DNA of 64,000 nucleotides from Pseudomonas sihuiensis (GTDB lineage: Bacteria; Pseudomonadota; Gammaproteobacteria; Pseudomonadales; Pseudomonadaceae), in assembly GCF_900106015.1 (NCBI RefSeq), contig NZ_LT629797.1, positions 2,728,001 to 2,792,000 on the forward strand. Reading direction: 5' to 3'. The notes below the pieces were generated by a model that saw nothing but the letters and a program-made list of their open reading frames with translations, ran no database searches and had not been told where the DNA came from. Every line of letters begins with the position of its first letter. The first letter of the stretch is position 1. Position numbers and translations under genes: made by a program. Positions 27,049-35,910 of the stretch are shown piece after piece.

Positions 27049-27927
27049 ATGAATATTTCCCCCGATTCACTCCAGGCCTTCGCTCAGGCCGCCAACTGCG
27101 GATCGCTCAGCGCCGCAGCGCGGCGTCTGGGCAAAAGCCAGTCGACCATCAGCGAGGCCGTCGCGCGCCTGGAAATCGACCTGGGCGTGGCACTGTTCGA
27201 ACGCGGCCCACGCAAACTGCAGCTGACCGAAGCCGGTGCCAGCCTGTTGGCCCATGCAGAAGAAGTCCTCTGCGCCAGCGACCGCCTGGCGCGACACGCC
27301 GCCGGCTTGGCCAAAGGCCAGGAGGCGCGACTGACTCTGGCGTTGTCCGACGCCTACCAGCCGAAACAATACGAAGTTCGCCTGCAGGAACTGGATCAGC
27401 GCTTCCCCGATCTGCAGTTCGAAAGCCTGATTGCCGAGCAGGCCGATGTGCTCGACCTGATCACCCAGGGCCGCGCTCAGCTGGGACTGCTCGCCGCGCA
27501 AGCGGCCTATCCACCGCATATCGCCCACGCCCGCCTGGAAATGAGCAGCGAGTTCGGTCTGTTCGTCGCCAAGGATCACCCCCTGGGCAAGCTGCCACGA
27601 GTGCGTCAGGACGACTTGTCGCGCTGGCGTCTGCTGCGCCTGAGCAGCGTCGCCCATGACGATGCGAACACGGACGAGTTGCCCGGCAGCGGCGGCCGCT
27701 GCTGGGCCGCGCCGGACTACCTGATGCTGCTGGAAATGGCCAGACTGGGTTTCGGCTGGGCCGAACTGCCGCGGCAACTGGTCGATGCCTACGGCTTTGG
27801 TGGCCTGCATGAACTGCCCTGCAGTGGCTGGCCACGGCGGGTGACGGTGGACGCCATCTGGTCGCGCCAGCGCGAACTCGGTCCGGTCGCGGCCTGGTTG
27901 CTCGACCGCCTGCTGCAAGACGCCTGA
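27049..27927 (+). CDS. LysR-type transcriptional regulator
   Basis: 292 residues. The N-terminal winged helix-turn-helix (LQAFAQAANCGSLSAAARRLGKSQSTISEAVARLE, about residues 7-41) is followed by a two-subdomain ligand-binding region. Start ATG 27049 fits the family; a frame to 26980 would cross the start of the divergent PACE gene. The 88-bp divergent gap is the probable operator for both. The inducer may be a polyamine-like or biocide substrate of the pump; that is inference from the aceI/aceR case. Confidence 0.85.
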   Translation: MNISPDSLQAFAQAANCGSLSAAARRLGKSQSTISEAVARLEIDLGVALFERGPRKLQLTEAGASLLAHAEEVLCASDRLARHAAGLAKGQEARLTLALSDAYQPKQYEVRLQELDQRFPDLQFESLIAEQADVLDLITQGRAQLGLLAAQAAYPPHIAHARLEMSSEFGLFVAKDHPLGKLPRVRQDDLSRWRLLRLSSVAHDDANTDELPGSGGRCWAAPDYLMLLEMARLGFGWAELPRQLVDAYGFGGLHELPCSGWPRRVTVDAIWSRQRELGPVAAWLLDRLLQDA

Positions 27928-27970
27928 TGAAGGTCGCGCCAACGTCGCTCTCGACTTATCATGCCGCCCC

Positions 27971-29350
27971 ATGATCAATGACCCTTTTTCCCGCCTGAAC
28001 CTCGACCGCGAGGTGCTCAGTGTCAGCCAGCTCAACAACCGCGCCCGCCTGCTGCTGGAGGACGTGTTCGCCGGTATCTGGGTCGAGGGGGAAATCTCCA
28101 ACCTCGCCCGCCCGGCCTCCGGCCACATCTACTTCACCCTGAAGGACAGCCAGGCTCAGGTGCGTTGCGCGCTGTTCCGACAGAACGCTGCGCGCGTACG
28201 CCAGGCGCTGCGTGATGGCCTGGCAGTGAAGGTGCGCGGCAAGGTCTCGCTGTTCGAAGGGCGTGGCGACTACCAGCTGATTCTCGACGCCGTGGAACCA
28301 GCGGGCGACGGCGCCCTGCGCCTGGCCTTCGAGGCACTAAAGGAAAAGCTCGGCGCCGAAGGTCTGTTCTCTACCGAACGCAAGATCGCCCTGCCCGCCC
28401 ATCCCAAGCGCATCGGTATCGTCACCTCGCCTACCGGCGCGGTGATCCGCGACATCATCAGCGTGTTTCGTCGCCGCGCGCCGCAGGTGGAGCTGAACCT
28501 GATCCCCACCGCCGTACAGGGCCGTGAGGCCACCGCGCAGATCGTCCGGGCCCTGCAACGCGCCGACGCACAGGGTTTCGACGCACTGATCCTGGCCCGT
28601 GGTGGTGGCTCACTGGAAGACCTGTGGTGCTTCAACGAGGAAGCCGTGGCCCGCGCCGTGGCGGCCTGCGTGACGCCCATCGTCAGCGCCGTGGGACACG
28701 AGACGGATGTATCCATCGCCGACTTCGTCGCCGATGTGCGCGCCCCGACACCCTCGGCCGCTGCCGAACTGCTGGCACCGGACAGCAGCGAACTGGTGCA
28801 GCGCCTGCACAATCTGCAGCGCCGCCTGGTCCTGCAGATGCAGGCCCGCCTGGCTCGCGAACGCCTACGCCTGGAAGGAACGAGCCGACGCCTGCGCCAT
28901 CCCGGTGAGCGCCTGCGCCAACAAGCCCAGCGCCTGGACGATCTGGACATGCGCCTGCGCCGTGCCTTCAACCAGCAACTGGCCAATCAGCGCGAGCGTC
29001 TGGCCCGTCTCGACGCTCGCCTCGCCGCACAGCATCCAGGGCGTAACCTGGCCCTGTTGCGCCAGCGCCTGGATGGCCTGGCCACACGGCTTCCACGCGC
29101 CATGCAAAGCCAATTGCGCAGCCAGCGCCAGCAACTGGGTGCACTGGCCGCGCAACTGCAGATCGTCAGCCCGCTGGCCACCCTCGGTCGCGGCTACAGC
29201 ATCCTCCTCGACGAACGCGGCCAGGCCGTGCGCCGCGCCGCGCAGACCCAGCCCGGCCAGCGCCTCAAGGCTCGCCTTGGCGAAGGCGAACTGGACGTGC
29301 GCGTCGAAGACAACCACATACAACCGGCGACCTTGTCGCTATTGGATTGA
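27971..29350 (+). CDS. xseA: Exodeoxyribonuclease VII large subunit
   Basis: 459 residues, full length. N-terminal OB-fold (VFAGIWVEGEISNLARPASGHIYFTLKD, residues about 33-60), a catalytic domain with RIGIVTSPTGAVIRDI and LARGGGSLEDLWCFN, and a long Arg/Leu-rich coiled coil (about 270-400) that binds XseB. It degrades single-stranded DNA from both ends in the cytoplasm. The stop lies 6 bp before the start codon of the M23 peptidase gene, so the two are probably co-transcribed. Confidence 0.97.
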   Translation: MINDPFSRLNLDREVLSVSQLNNRARLLLEDVFAGIWVEGEISNLARPASGHIYFTLKDSQAQVRCALFRQNAARVRQALRDGLAVKVRGKVSLFEGRGDYQLILDAVEPAGDGALRLAFEALKEKLGAEGLFSTERKIALPAHPKRIGIVTSPTGAVIRDIISVFRRRAPQVELNLIPTAVQGREATAQIVRALQRADAQGFDALILARGGGSLEDLWCFNEEAVARAVAACVTPIVSAVGHETDVSIADFVADVRAPTPSAAAELLAPDSSELVQRLHNLQRRLVLQMQARLARERLRLEGTSRRLRHPGERLRQQAQRLDDLDMRLRRAFNQQLANQRERLARLDARLAAQHPGRNLALLRQRLDGLATRLPRAMQSQLRSQRQQLGALAAQLQIVSPLATLGRGYSILLDERGQAVRRAAQTQPGQRLKARLGEGELDVRVEDNHIQPATLSLLD

Positions 29351-29356
29351 CTGAAC

Positions 29357-30241
29357 ATGCCTGCCCTTGCCCGTTTATTCATCACCGAGAAGCTTCGCGG
29401 GCAGAGCCCGCTCCTACACAAGCTGTGCCTGTTCGTCCTGGCTCTGTGTCTGGCCCTGCCCGCCCACGCCGAAGGCTTTATCACCCGCCTGCTGAACAAG
29501 CCGGTGCCGGGCGGTGTGGCGGTGATCGATCTGGGTAACCCGGCGCAGGCGCCCAAGGTGCGCTATCAGGGCAAGCCGGTGCTGACCGTGCATGAGGACA
29601 GCAAGCGCTGGATCGCCATCGTCGGCATTCCACTCAGCGTCAAACCGGGCACTCAGCAGATAGAGGTCGAGGGCGGCCAGAAGCTGAGTTTCCAGGTCGG
29701 TGCTAAGCACTACGCCGAGCAGCGCATCACAATCAAGAACCAGCAGCAGGTCACCCCCAACGCCGCCAACCTCAAACGCATCGAACGCGAACTGGCCGAG
29801 CAGACCCGCGCCTACCAGCAGTTCAGCGCACGCCAGCCGAGCAACCTGATGTTCGACAGACCAGTCAACGGCCCGCTGTCCAGTCCGTTCGGCTTGCGTC
29901 GTTTCTTCAACGGCGAAGAGCGCAACCCGCACTCGGGTCTGGACTTCGCCGCCAACCGCGGCACACCGATCAAGGCGCCAGCCGCCGGCAAGGTGATCCT
30001 CATCGGTGACTACTTCTTCAATGGCAAGACAGTGTTTCTCGATCACGGCCAGGGCCTGATCAGCATGTTCTGCCACCTGTCCGAGATCGACGTGAAGCTT
30101 GGCGACGAAATCGCCCGAGGTGGCCATGTCGGCAAGGTCGGAGCCACCGGACGCGCCACCGGCCCGCACCTGCACTGGAACGTCAGCCTCAACGACGCTC
30201 GGGTCGACCCGGCAATCTTCATCGGCGCGTTCAAGCCCTGA
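29357..30241 (+). CDS. Secreted M23-family metallopeptidase
   Basis: 294 residues. An unusual N-terminus: the hydrophobic signal core (LCLFVLALCLALPAHA|EGF) is preceded by about 20 residues (MPALARLFITEKLRGQSPLL) that come partly from a REP sequence. The C-terminal LytM domain has zinc ligands in HSGLDFA (His and Asp) and HLHWNV, so it should be catalytically active, unlike EnvC-type activators. The middle region (LKRIERELAEQTRAYQQF) is a short coiled coil. Periplasmic cell-wall endopeptidase by family. ATG 29357 follows xseA by 6 bp. A later start cannot be excluded because no other ATG lies before the signal core. Confidence 0.88.
   Translation: MPALARLFITEKLRGQSPLLHKLCLFVLALCLALPAHAEGFITRLLNKPVPGGVAVIDLGNPAQAPKVRYQGKPVLTVHEDSKRWIAIVGIPLSVKPGTQQIEVEGGQKLSFQVGAKHYAEQRITIKNQQQVTPNAANLKRIERELAEQTRAYQQFSARQPSNLMFDRPVNGPLSSPFGLRRFFNGEERNPHSGLDFAANRGTPIKAPAAGKVILIGDYFFNGKTVFLDHGQGLISMFCHLSEIDVKLGDEIARGGHVGKVGATGRATGPHLHWNVSLNDARVDPAIFIGAFKP
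29392..29417 (+). repeat. REP half-unit inside the M23 signal region
   Basis: GCTTCGCGGGCAGAGCCCGC followed by TCCTAC is a standard Pseudomonas REP arm. Here it is read in frame as KLRGQSPLL. Confidence 0.75.
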
Positions 30242-30361
30242 AAATACATAGCCTGCAATAGCAGCCGTTTGGGTTAACCGAACATTTTTGCTAGGGTACG
30301 GCGGCTCTGATGGCCGGCCCTGTAGCGCCGGCCCTCCCTCCTGCCTGCTTCGGAGCCGGAA

Positions 30362-31624
30362 ATGCCGAATGAGCTCAACACCTGGATGGACTGGCTGAAC
30401 ACTCAGCCAGAACTGCTCACCCTCACCGCCACCCTCGCCCTGATCGTCGCCGCCTGGCTGTCGAACTGGGTAGTCAAACGCATCCTGGTCCGCGCCATCT
30501 ACCGCCTGGTCGGCGCGACCGCCCTGGGCCGCCATGGCCAGATCAAGGAAAGCGGCATCATCAAGCGCCTGTCCAACATCGTGCCGGCGCTGGTGCTGTC
30601 CAGCGGCGTGGTTTTGGTGCCGGGCATGCCCGCTGCCGTGGTGGAAGTGACGCGCAACGTCTGCGGCGCCTTCGTGGTGCTGACCATCGCCATGGCCATT
30701 GGCGCGTTGCTGGATATCCTCAACACCCTTTACCAGCGTCGCCCCAACGCGCACCTGAAGCCGATCAAGGGCTACTTGCAGGTGATCAAGATCGCCATCT
30801 TCGCCATCGCCGCAATCTTGATGGTAGCGGCGCTGATTGATCGCTCGCCGCTGATCCTGCTGTCCGGCCTCGGCGCCATGGCCGCCGTGCTGATGTTGAT
30901 CTTCCAGGACACCCTGCTGTCGCTGGTGGCCAGCGTGCAGATTTCCTCCAGCGACATCATCCGCGTCGGTGACTGGGTGGAAATGCCCCAGCTGAACGCT
31001 GACGGCGACGTGATCGATATCGCCCTGCACACGGTCAAGGTGCAGAACTGGGACAAGACCATCACCACCATCCCGACCAAGCGCTTCATCACCGACCCGT
31101 TCAAGAATTGGCGCGGCATGCAGGAGTCGGGTGGGCGTCGGATCAAACGTGCGCTGTTTCTGGATCAGACCAGTGTACATTTCCTCAGCGACGAGGAGAT
31201 CGCACGGCTGCGCCGCTTCATGCTTCTGGATGAGTACCTCGATCGCAAGGACCAGGAACTGCAGGACTGGAACGCCAAGCTGGCCGAGCACGGCAAGGAA
31301 GCGGTGAACACCCGGCGCATCACCAACATCGGCAGCTTCCGTGCCTACGTCGAGCACTACTTGCGGCACAACCCGAACATCCACCAGAACATGACCCTGC
31401 TGGTGCGCCAGCTCAGCCCGACTGCCGACGGCCTGCCGCTGGAAATCTACTGCTTCACCAACACCATCGCCTGGAATGCCTATGAAGGTATCCAGTCGGA
31501 CATCTTCGACCACCTGCTGGCCATCCTCCCCGAGTTCGGCCTGCGCGTGTTCCAGCATCCGAGCGGTGCGGACATGCGCGAACTGCGGCCAGCCATCGTC
31601 GAACAGCACGGGGCGGCTCAATGA
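30362..31624 (+). CDS. Mechanosensitive channel, YbdG/MscS type
   Basis: 420 residues. Five membrane segments lie in the first 190 residues, the last being the pore helix (ILLSGLGAMAAVLMLIFQDTLLSLVASVQI), followed by the MscS beta domain (IRVGDWVEMPQLNADGDVIDIALHTVKVQNWD, about 200-231) and an alpha/beta C-terminus. The length and the long insert (about 275-330) resemble E. coli YbdG (415) rather than MscS (286). Inner-membrane safety valve against hypo-osmotic shock. It has its own upstream gap of 120 bp after the M23 gene. Confidence 0.88.
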   Translation: MPNELNTWMDWLNTQPELLTLTATLALIVAAWLSNWVVKRILVRAIYRLVGATALGRHGQIKESGIIKRLSNIVPALVLSSGVVLVPGMPAAVVEVTRNVCGAFVVLTIAMAIGALLDILNTLYQRRPNAHLKPIKGYLQVIKIAIFAIAAILMVAALIDRSPLILLSGLGAMAAVLMLIFQDTLLSLVASVQISSSDIIRVGDWVEMPQLNADGDVIDIALHTVKVQNWDKTITTIPTKRFITDPFKNWRGMQESGGRRIKRALFLDQTSVHFLSDEEIARLRRFMLLDEYLDRKDQELQDWNAKLAEHGKEAVNTRRITNIGSFRAYVEHYLRHNPNIHQNMTLLVRQLSPTADGLPLEIYCFTNTIAWNAYEGIQSDIFDHLLAILPEFGLRVFQHPSGADMRELRPAIVEQHGAAQ

Positions 31625-31692
31625 AACGCTAGTGGTGCGTCCCTGAACGACGTGTTACAGAGCCTTTGCCCCAAAATCGGTCGGAGCTTGCC

Positions 31693-32358
31693 ATGATTAC
31701 CCTGCATCACCTGAACAACTCGCGCTCGCAACGCATCCTCTGGATGCTCGAAGAGATTGGTATCGACTACCAGATCAAGCACTACCAGCGCGACCCGCAG
31801 ACTATGCTCGCCCCTGCCGAGCTGCGCCAGGTGCATCCTCTGGGCAAGTCGCCGCTGATCACCGACGGCGAACTGACCCTGGCCGAATCCGGCGCCATCA
31901 TCGAATACCTGGCCGAGCGCTATGGCGATTGGTTGCTGCCTGCCGCCGGCAGCCCGGAACGCCTGCGCTACCGCTACTGGTTGCATTACGCCGAAGGCTC
32001 GGCGATGCCACCACTGTTGCTCAAGCTGGTCTTCGACAAGCTGCGCAGCGCGCCAATGCCGTTCTTTATCAAACCCATCGCCAGAGGCATCGCGAACAAG
32101 GTCAGTCAGGCGTTCATCTCGCCGCAGTTGAAGCTGCATTTCGACTACCTGGAGAGCCAACTGAGCGAGCACGACTGGTTTGCCGGTGATGCCTTCAGCG
32201 CTGCCGATATTCAGCTCAGCTTCCCGCTTGAAGCAGCTGCCGCCCGTGGAGTGCTAACCAACCACCCGCGTCTGAGCGATTTTCTGCAACGCATTCATGC
32301 CAGGCCGGCTTATCGCCGAGCCCTTGAAAAAGGTGGCGCATATGACTACGCCGATTGA
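31693..32358 (+). CDS. Glutathione S-transferase
   Basis: 221 residues. Thioredoxin-like N-terminus (MITLHHLNNSRSQRILWMLEE, with the catalytic-position Ser10, and SPLITDGELTLAESGAIIEYL at about 56-76 holding the glutathione-binding ES pair), then an all-helical C-terminal domain. Start ATG 31693 gives the normal beginning; the frame is open from 31666. Cytoplasmic; substrate unknown. Confidence 0.92.
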   Translation: MITLHHLNNSRSQRILWMLEEIGIDYQIKHYQRDPQTMLAPAELRQVHPLGKSPLITDGELTLAESGAIIEYLAERYGDWLLPAAGSPERLRYRYWLHYAEGSAMPPLLLKLVFDKLRSAPMPFFIKPIARGIANKVSQAFISPQLKLHFDYLESQLSEHDWFAGDAFSAADIQLSFPLEAAAARGVLTNHPRLSDFLQRIHARPAYRRALEKGGAYDYAD

Positions 32359-32530
32359 AGGCTGACTATAAGAGGTGCAGGGGCGAGCCGCCGCAAGCCC
32401 CCACAAACACGATTCGCCGAAAACGCACCTTTCAAAGCAATAAAATCCGCCAGCAAACGCTATCCAGCAATAAATCGGCGTTTTTTAAGCAAGCATTGCC
32501 ATATCCACCTGCTATGGATAGGGTGCCCAC

Positions 32531-32605
32531 ATGAAAAACATCTTTCTCGTCCGCCAGCTCGCATGCCTGCGACTGGTCAGCCCGCGACTGCGAAGCCCCG
32601 CCTGA
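32531..32605 (+). CDS. Possible leader peptide of leuA
   Basis: A 24-codon frame ([20 protein letters not shown], then RSPA) lies 58 bp before leuA and has six Leu codons, most of them in its centre. Leucine-rich leaders govern leu operons by attenuation in enteric bacteria. No strong terminator/antiterminator pair is visible afterwards, only a short GGCC hairpin near 32620, so the idea is tentative. Confidence 0.35.
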   Translation: MKNIFLVRQLACLRLVSPRLRSPA

Positions 32606-32663
32606 AACCCCGTTTCATGGCCGCCCGGCCTCGTGTTCGACTCCCATTTCGCAGGACCCTCTC

Positions 32664-34334
32664 ATGACCATGCTCAAAGACCCGTCGCAGAAGTACCGTC
32701 CGTTCACCCAGATTCAGATTCCGGACCGCACCTGGCCGGACAAGATCATCGACAAGGCGCCGATCTGGCTGTCGACCGACCTGCGCGACGGCAACCAGTC
32801 GCTGATCGAGCCGATGGATGCCGAGAAGAAGATGCGCTTCTTCAAGTGCCTGGTGGCCGTGGGCCTGAAGGAAATCGAAGTGGGCTTCCCGTCCGCCTCT
32901 CAGACCGACTTCGACTTCGTCCGCGAGCTGATCGAAGGCGGCCACATCCCCGACGACGTCACCATCCAGGTGCTGACCCAGGCCCGTGACGACCTTATCG
33001 AGCGCACCTTCGAGTCGCTGAAAGGCGCCAAAAAGGCCATCGTCCATTACTACAACGCCTGCGCACCGAGCTTCCGCAAGATCGTCTTCAACCAGGACAA
33101 GGCCGGCGTCAAAGCCATTGCCGTAGCCGCCGGCACCACCATCAAGCGCCTGGCCGATGCCGCGCCGGAAACCCAGTGGGGCTTCGAGTATTCGCCGGAA
33201 GTGTTCAGCAGCACCGAGATCGATTTTGCCGTCGAGGTGTGCAACGCGGTGATCGGTGTGTTCCAGCCGACCCCGGCGAACAAGTTGATCCTCAACCTGC
33301 CCGCCACCATCGAGTGCGCCACGCCGAACAACTACGCCGACCAGATCGAGTGGTTCGGTCGTCACGTCGACCGCCGCGACAGCGTGCTGATCAGCGTGCA
33401 CACCCACAATGACCGTGGCACTGGCGTCGCAGCCTCGGAGCTGGCCGTCATGGCTGGCGCCGACCGCGTCGAAGGCTGCCTGTTCGGTAACGGCGAGCGC
33501 ACCGGCAACGTCTGCCTGGTGACCCTGGCGCTGAACCTCTACACCCAGGGCGTAGACCCTGAGCTGGACTTCTCCGACATCGACGCCGTGCGCAAGGTGG
33601 TCGAGGACTGCAACCAGATCCCGGTGCACCCGCGCCATCCGTACGTCGGCGATCTGGTGCACACCGCCTTCTCCGGCTCGCACCAGGACGCCATCCGCAA
33701 GGGCTTCGCCCAGCAGAAGCAAGATGCCCTCTGGGAAGTGCCCTACCTGCCGATCGACCCGGCCGACATCGGCCGCGACTACGAGGCGGTGATCCGCGTG
33801 AACAGCCAGTCGGGCAAGGGCGGTATCACCTTCCTGCTCGAGCAGGAGTACGGCATCAGCCTGCCGCGGCGCATGCAGATCGAGTTCAGCCAGGTAGTAC
33901 AGCGCGAAACCGATCGCCTCGGTCTGGAAATGACAGCCGCGCAGATCCATCAGTTGCTCGAAACCGAATACCTGCAAGCGCGCAGCCCCTACACCCTTAA
34001 AGGGCATCGTCTGCAGGAAGAGAATGGCACCAGCGCGGTGGATATCGAGGTTATCGAGGGCGCTGAAAAACACCACTGGCGCGGCATCGGCAAGGGCCCA
34101 CTGGAAGCCCTGGCCGCAGCCCTGCCCGTCGCGGTGGAAGTCATGGACTACAGCGAGCACGCCATCGGCGCCGGCACCAATGCCAAGGCGGCTGCCTACA
34201 TCGAGCTACGCGTCAACGGCGGTCGCGCCCTGCACGGCATCGGCATCGACGAGAACCTGACCACCGCGAGCTTCCGCGCCCTGTTCAGCGCGCTGAACCG
34301 AGCCCTGAGCCAGGCCGAGTCGCAAGCGGCCTGA
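32664..34334 (+). CDS. leuA: 2-isopropylmalate synthase
   Basis: 556 residues, the long LeuA form common in Pseudomonas. The DRE-TIM catalytic barrel starts with [15 protein letters not shown] (residues 37-51), and the metal-binding HTHNDRGTG segment and a C-terminal LeuA regulatory domain with a leucine-binding fold are present. It condenses acetyl-CoA and 2-oxoisovalerate in the first step of leucine synthesis and should be feedback-inhibited by leucine. AGGA sits about 10 bp before ATG 32664. Single-gene unit closed by the terminator at 34361. Confidence 0.97.
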   Translation: MTMLKDPSQKYRPFTQIQIPDRTWPDKIIDKAPIWLSTDLRDGNQSLIEPMDAEKKMRFFKCLVAVGLKEIEVGFPSASQTDFDFVRELIEGGHIPDDVTIQVLTQARDDLIERTFESLKGAKKAIVHYYNACAPSFRKIVFNQDKAGVKAIAVAAGTTIKRLADAAPETQWGFEYSPEVFSSTEIDFAVEVCNAVIGVFQPTPANKLILNLPATIECATPNNYADQIEWFGRHVDRRDSVLISVHTHNDRGTGVAASELAVMAGADRVEGCLFGNGERTGNVCLVTLALNLYTQGVDPELDFSDIDAVRKVVEDCNQIPVHPRHPYVGDLVHTAFSGSHQDAIRKGFAQQKQDALWEVPYLPIDPADIGRDYEAVIRVNSQSGKGGITFLLEQEYGISLPRRMQIEFSQVVQRETDRLGLEMTAAQIHQLLETEYLQARSPYTLKGHRLQEENGTSAVDIEVIEGAEKHHWRGIGKGPLEALAAALPVAVEVMDYSEHAIGAGTNAKAAAYIELRVNGGRALHGIGIDENLTTASFRALFSALNRALSQAESQAA

Positions 34335-34360
34335 TGTCCTTAAGCGCCACTCACAAAAAA

Positions 34361-34385
34361 CGCCGGGCAATGCCCGGCGTTTTTG
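34361..34385 (+). terminator. Rho-independent terminator of leuA
   Basis: CGCCGGGC (34361-34368), AAT loop, GCCCGGCG, then TTTTT. Confidence 0.92.
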
Positions 34386-34449
34386 TATGCGCAGCCCGGA
34401 TGAAATCCGGAAAGGATATCGCAAACATCAGTAGCGTTTCGGGCATCCT

Positions 34450-34522
34450 GTAGGAGCGGCGCCCCGCCGCGAATACCGGCGGCGCTGGCTCGAAAAGCTT
34501 CGCCCCGAGGCGGGGCTCCTAC
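34450..34522. repeat. REP doublet
   Basis: GTAGGAGCGGCGCCCCGCCG faces CGGGGCTCCTACG; a second diverged short arm CGGCGGCG lies between. Confidence 0.8.
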
Positions 34523-34581
34523 GAAAAGCCGCTTTGCATGTACTTGTGTCCGTAGCTCGGATGAAATCCGGGCACATACAC

Positions 34582-35043
34582 TCAGACATCGAAAATCATC
34601 AGCACCGCGAACATCAGCGCGGCCAGGCCGAGGGTGAACATCACACCGATACCCGCCGACCGCCAGTTGGACAGAAACGCACCACCGGCCTCTGCATGCT
34701 GCTTGAGATCGGCTTCCATGAGGCTCTTGGCAAACATGATCATAGCCATCAACTGTGCAATGGCGAACGGCATGGCGGGCACCTCCTCCGGCAAGACGAA
34801 AGCCAGGACCAAGGTAACCACCAGAAGCAAGACGGCAATACCCCAGACCATCGCCACTCGATCTGCCTTGCCGAGCAGTTGCAGGTTATGCGCCAGCAGC
34901 CAGGCGCCAGCCAGCGGCGTGCCGATGAAGGTCGCCAGGCCAACACCCGCGACGCTGTAGAGCGGCGACTGATTGGTGGTGGCCTGCTGCAGGTCGGCCT
35001 GCGGAGGCTGAAAGGGATTGCTCTGCTGTACGTCCATGTTCAT
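34582..35043 (-). CDS. Small membrane protein of unknown function
   Basis: 153 residues. A 25-residue Gln/Pro-rich cytosolic start (MDVQQSNPFQPPQADLQQ) is followed by four hydrophobic segments (about 31-52, 65-84, 90-107, 131-152). No family recognised beyond that layout. ATG at 35043 or 35037 are equally possible. It lies 11 bp downstream of the omega-amidase gene in the same direction and is probably co-transcribed with it. Confidence 0.6.
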   Translation of the reverse strand: MNMDVQQSNPFQPPQADLQQATTNQSPLYSVAGVGLATFIGTPLAGAWLLAHNLQLLGKADRVAMVWGIAVLLLVVTLVLAFVLPEEVPAMPFAIAQLMAMIMFAKSLMEADLKQHAEAGGAFLSNWRSAGIGVMFTLGLAALMFAVLMIFDV

Positions 35044-35054
35044 GTAGCTTCTGA

Positions 35055-35837
35055 TCAGTTCAAGGTGAAGGCATCGGCATCCAGGTGTGCGGGGAAGCGC
35101 TCGCGGTAGGCAGCCAGTGCCTCGCTCGACAGCCGGGCGCGGAACACACCATCACCATCGCCAGCCGCCAGCAGGGTCTCGCCCTGGAAATCCAGTACCT
35201 GAGAATCGCCAGTATATCCGTGGCCCTTACCGTCCTCGCCGACGCGGTTCACAGCCGCGACATAGCACAGGTTCTCGATGGCTCGCGCTGGCAGCAGGCG
35301 GTTCCAGTGCTGGCGACGCGCCCCCGGCCAATTGGCGGTATACAGCAGCAGATCGGTGCCACCCGCATCGCGACTCCAGACCGGGAAGCGCAGGTCGTAG
35401 CAGATCAGCGGGCGCACGCGCCAGCCCTTGAGCTCCAGCACGACCTGCTCGCTACCGGCGCGGTAATGCTTGTGCTCACCGGCCATGCGAAACAGATGAC
35501 GCTTGTCGTAATGCCCCCATGAACCGTCCGGGCGCGCCCACAGCAGGCGATTGCGGTAGCTGCCGTCGGCCGCCTGGATGATCAGGCTGCCGCAGATCAC
35601 CGCATCGATACGCTGCGCCTGCTCGCGCAGCCAGACGCTGCTGGGGCCATTCTCGGGCTCGGCCAGCTCGGCCGACTCCATGGAAAAACCTGTGCTGAAC
35701 ATCTCCGGCAGGATCACCAGATCAGCGCCATGCGCCTGCTCCAGCAATGCCTGAAAGTGTTCACGGTTGGCCGCCGGATCATGCCAGGCCAGGGTGGTCT
35801 GGATCAGAGCCAGTTCGAGATCGGGTTTGCTGCTCAT
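35055..35837 (-). CDS. Nitrilase-superfamily amidohydrolase (omega-amidase, YafV/Nit2-like)
   Basis: 260 residues. The catalytic triad of the superfamily is complete: Glu45 (LPEMFSTG), Lys112 (YDKRHLF) and Cys146 (ICYDLRFP). YafV/Nit2 enzymes hydrolyse 2-oxoglutaramate or 2-oxosuccinamate to the oxoacid and ammonia. The next gene (35911-37059, upstream in transcription) is a MtnE/YbdL-like aminotransferase, the usual partner that makes those omega-amides from glutamine while transaminating 4-methylthio-2-oxobutyrate. Pathway assignment is by family and neighbourhood. Confidence 0.9.
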   Translation of the reverse strand: MSSKPDLELALIQTTLAWHDPAANREHFQALLEQAHGADLVILPEMFSTGFSMESAELAEPENGPSSVWLREQAQRIDAVICGSLIIQAADGSYRNRLLWARPDGSWGHYDKRHLFRMAGEHKHYRAGSEQVVLELKGWRVRPLICYDLRFPVWSRDAGGTDLLLYTANWPGARRQHWNRLLPARAIENLCYVAAVNRVGEDGKGHGYTGDSQVLDFQGETLLAAGDGDGVFRARLSSEALAAYRERFPAHLDADAFTLN

Positions 35838-35857
35838 CGGGGCACCTCGTTCGCCGT

Positions 35858-35908
35858 AGGGCGGGTGAAACCCGCCAACTCCTTACAGGCAGGTTACACC
35901 CGCCCTAC
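35858..35908. repeat. REP-like inverted repeat
   Basis: GTAGGGCGGGTGAAACCCGCC faces GGTTACACCCGCCCTAC between the amidase and aminotransferase genes. Confidence 0.75.
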
Positions 35909-35910
35909 TC

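Noticed and set aside
29414..31621. 735-codon minus-strand frame opposite the M23 and channel genes
   Set aside because: Antisense to two recognised genes; composition effect.
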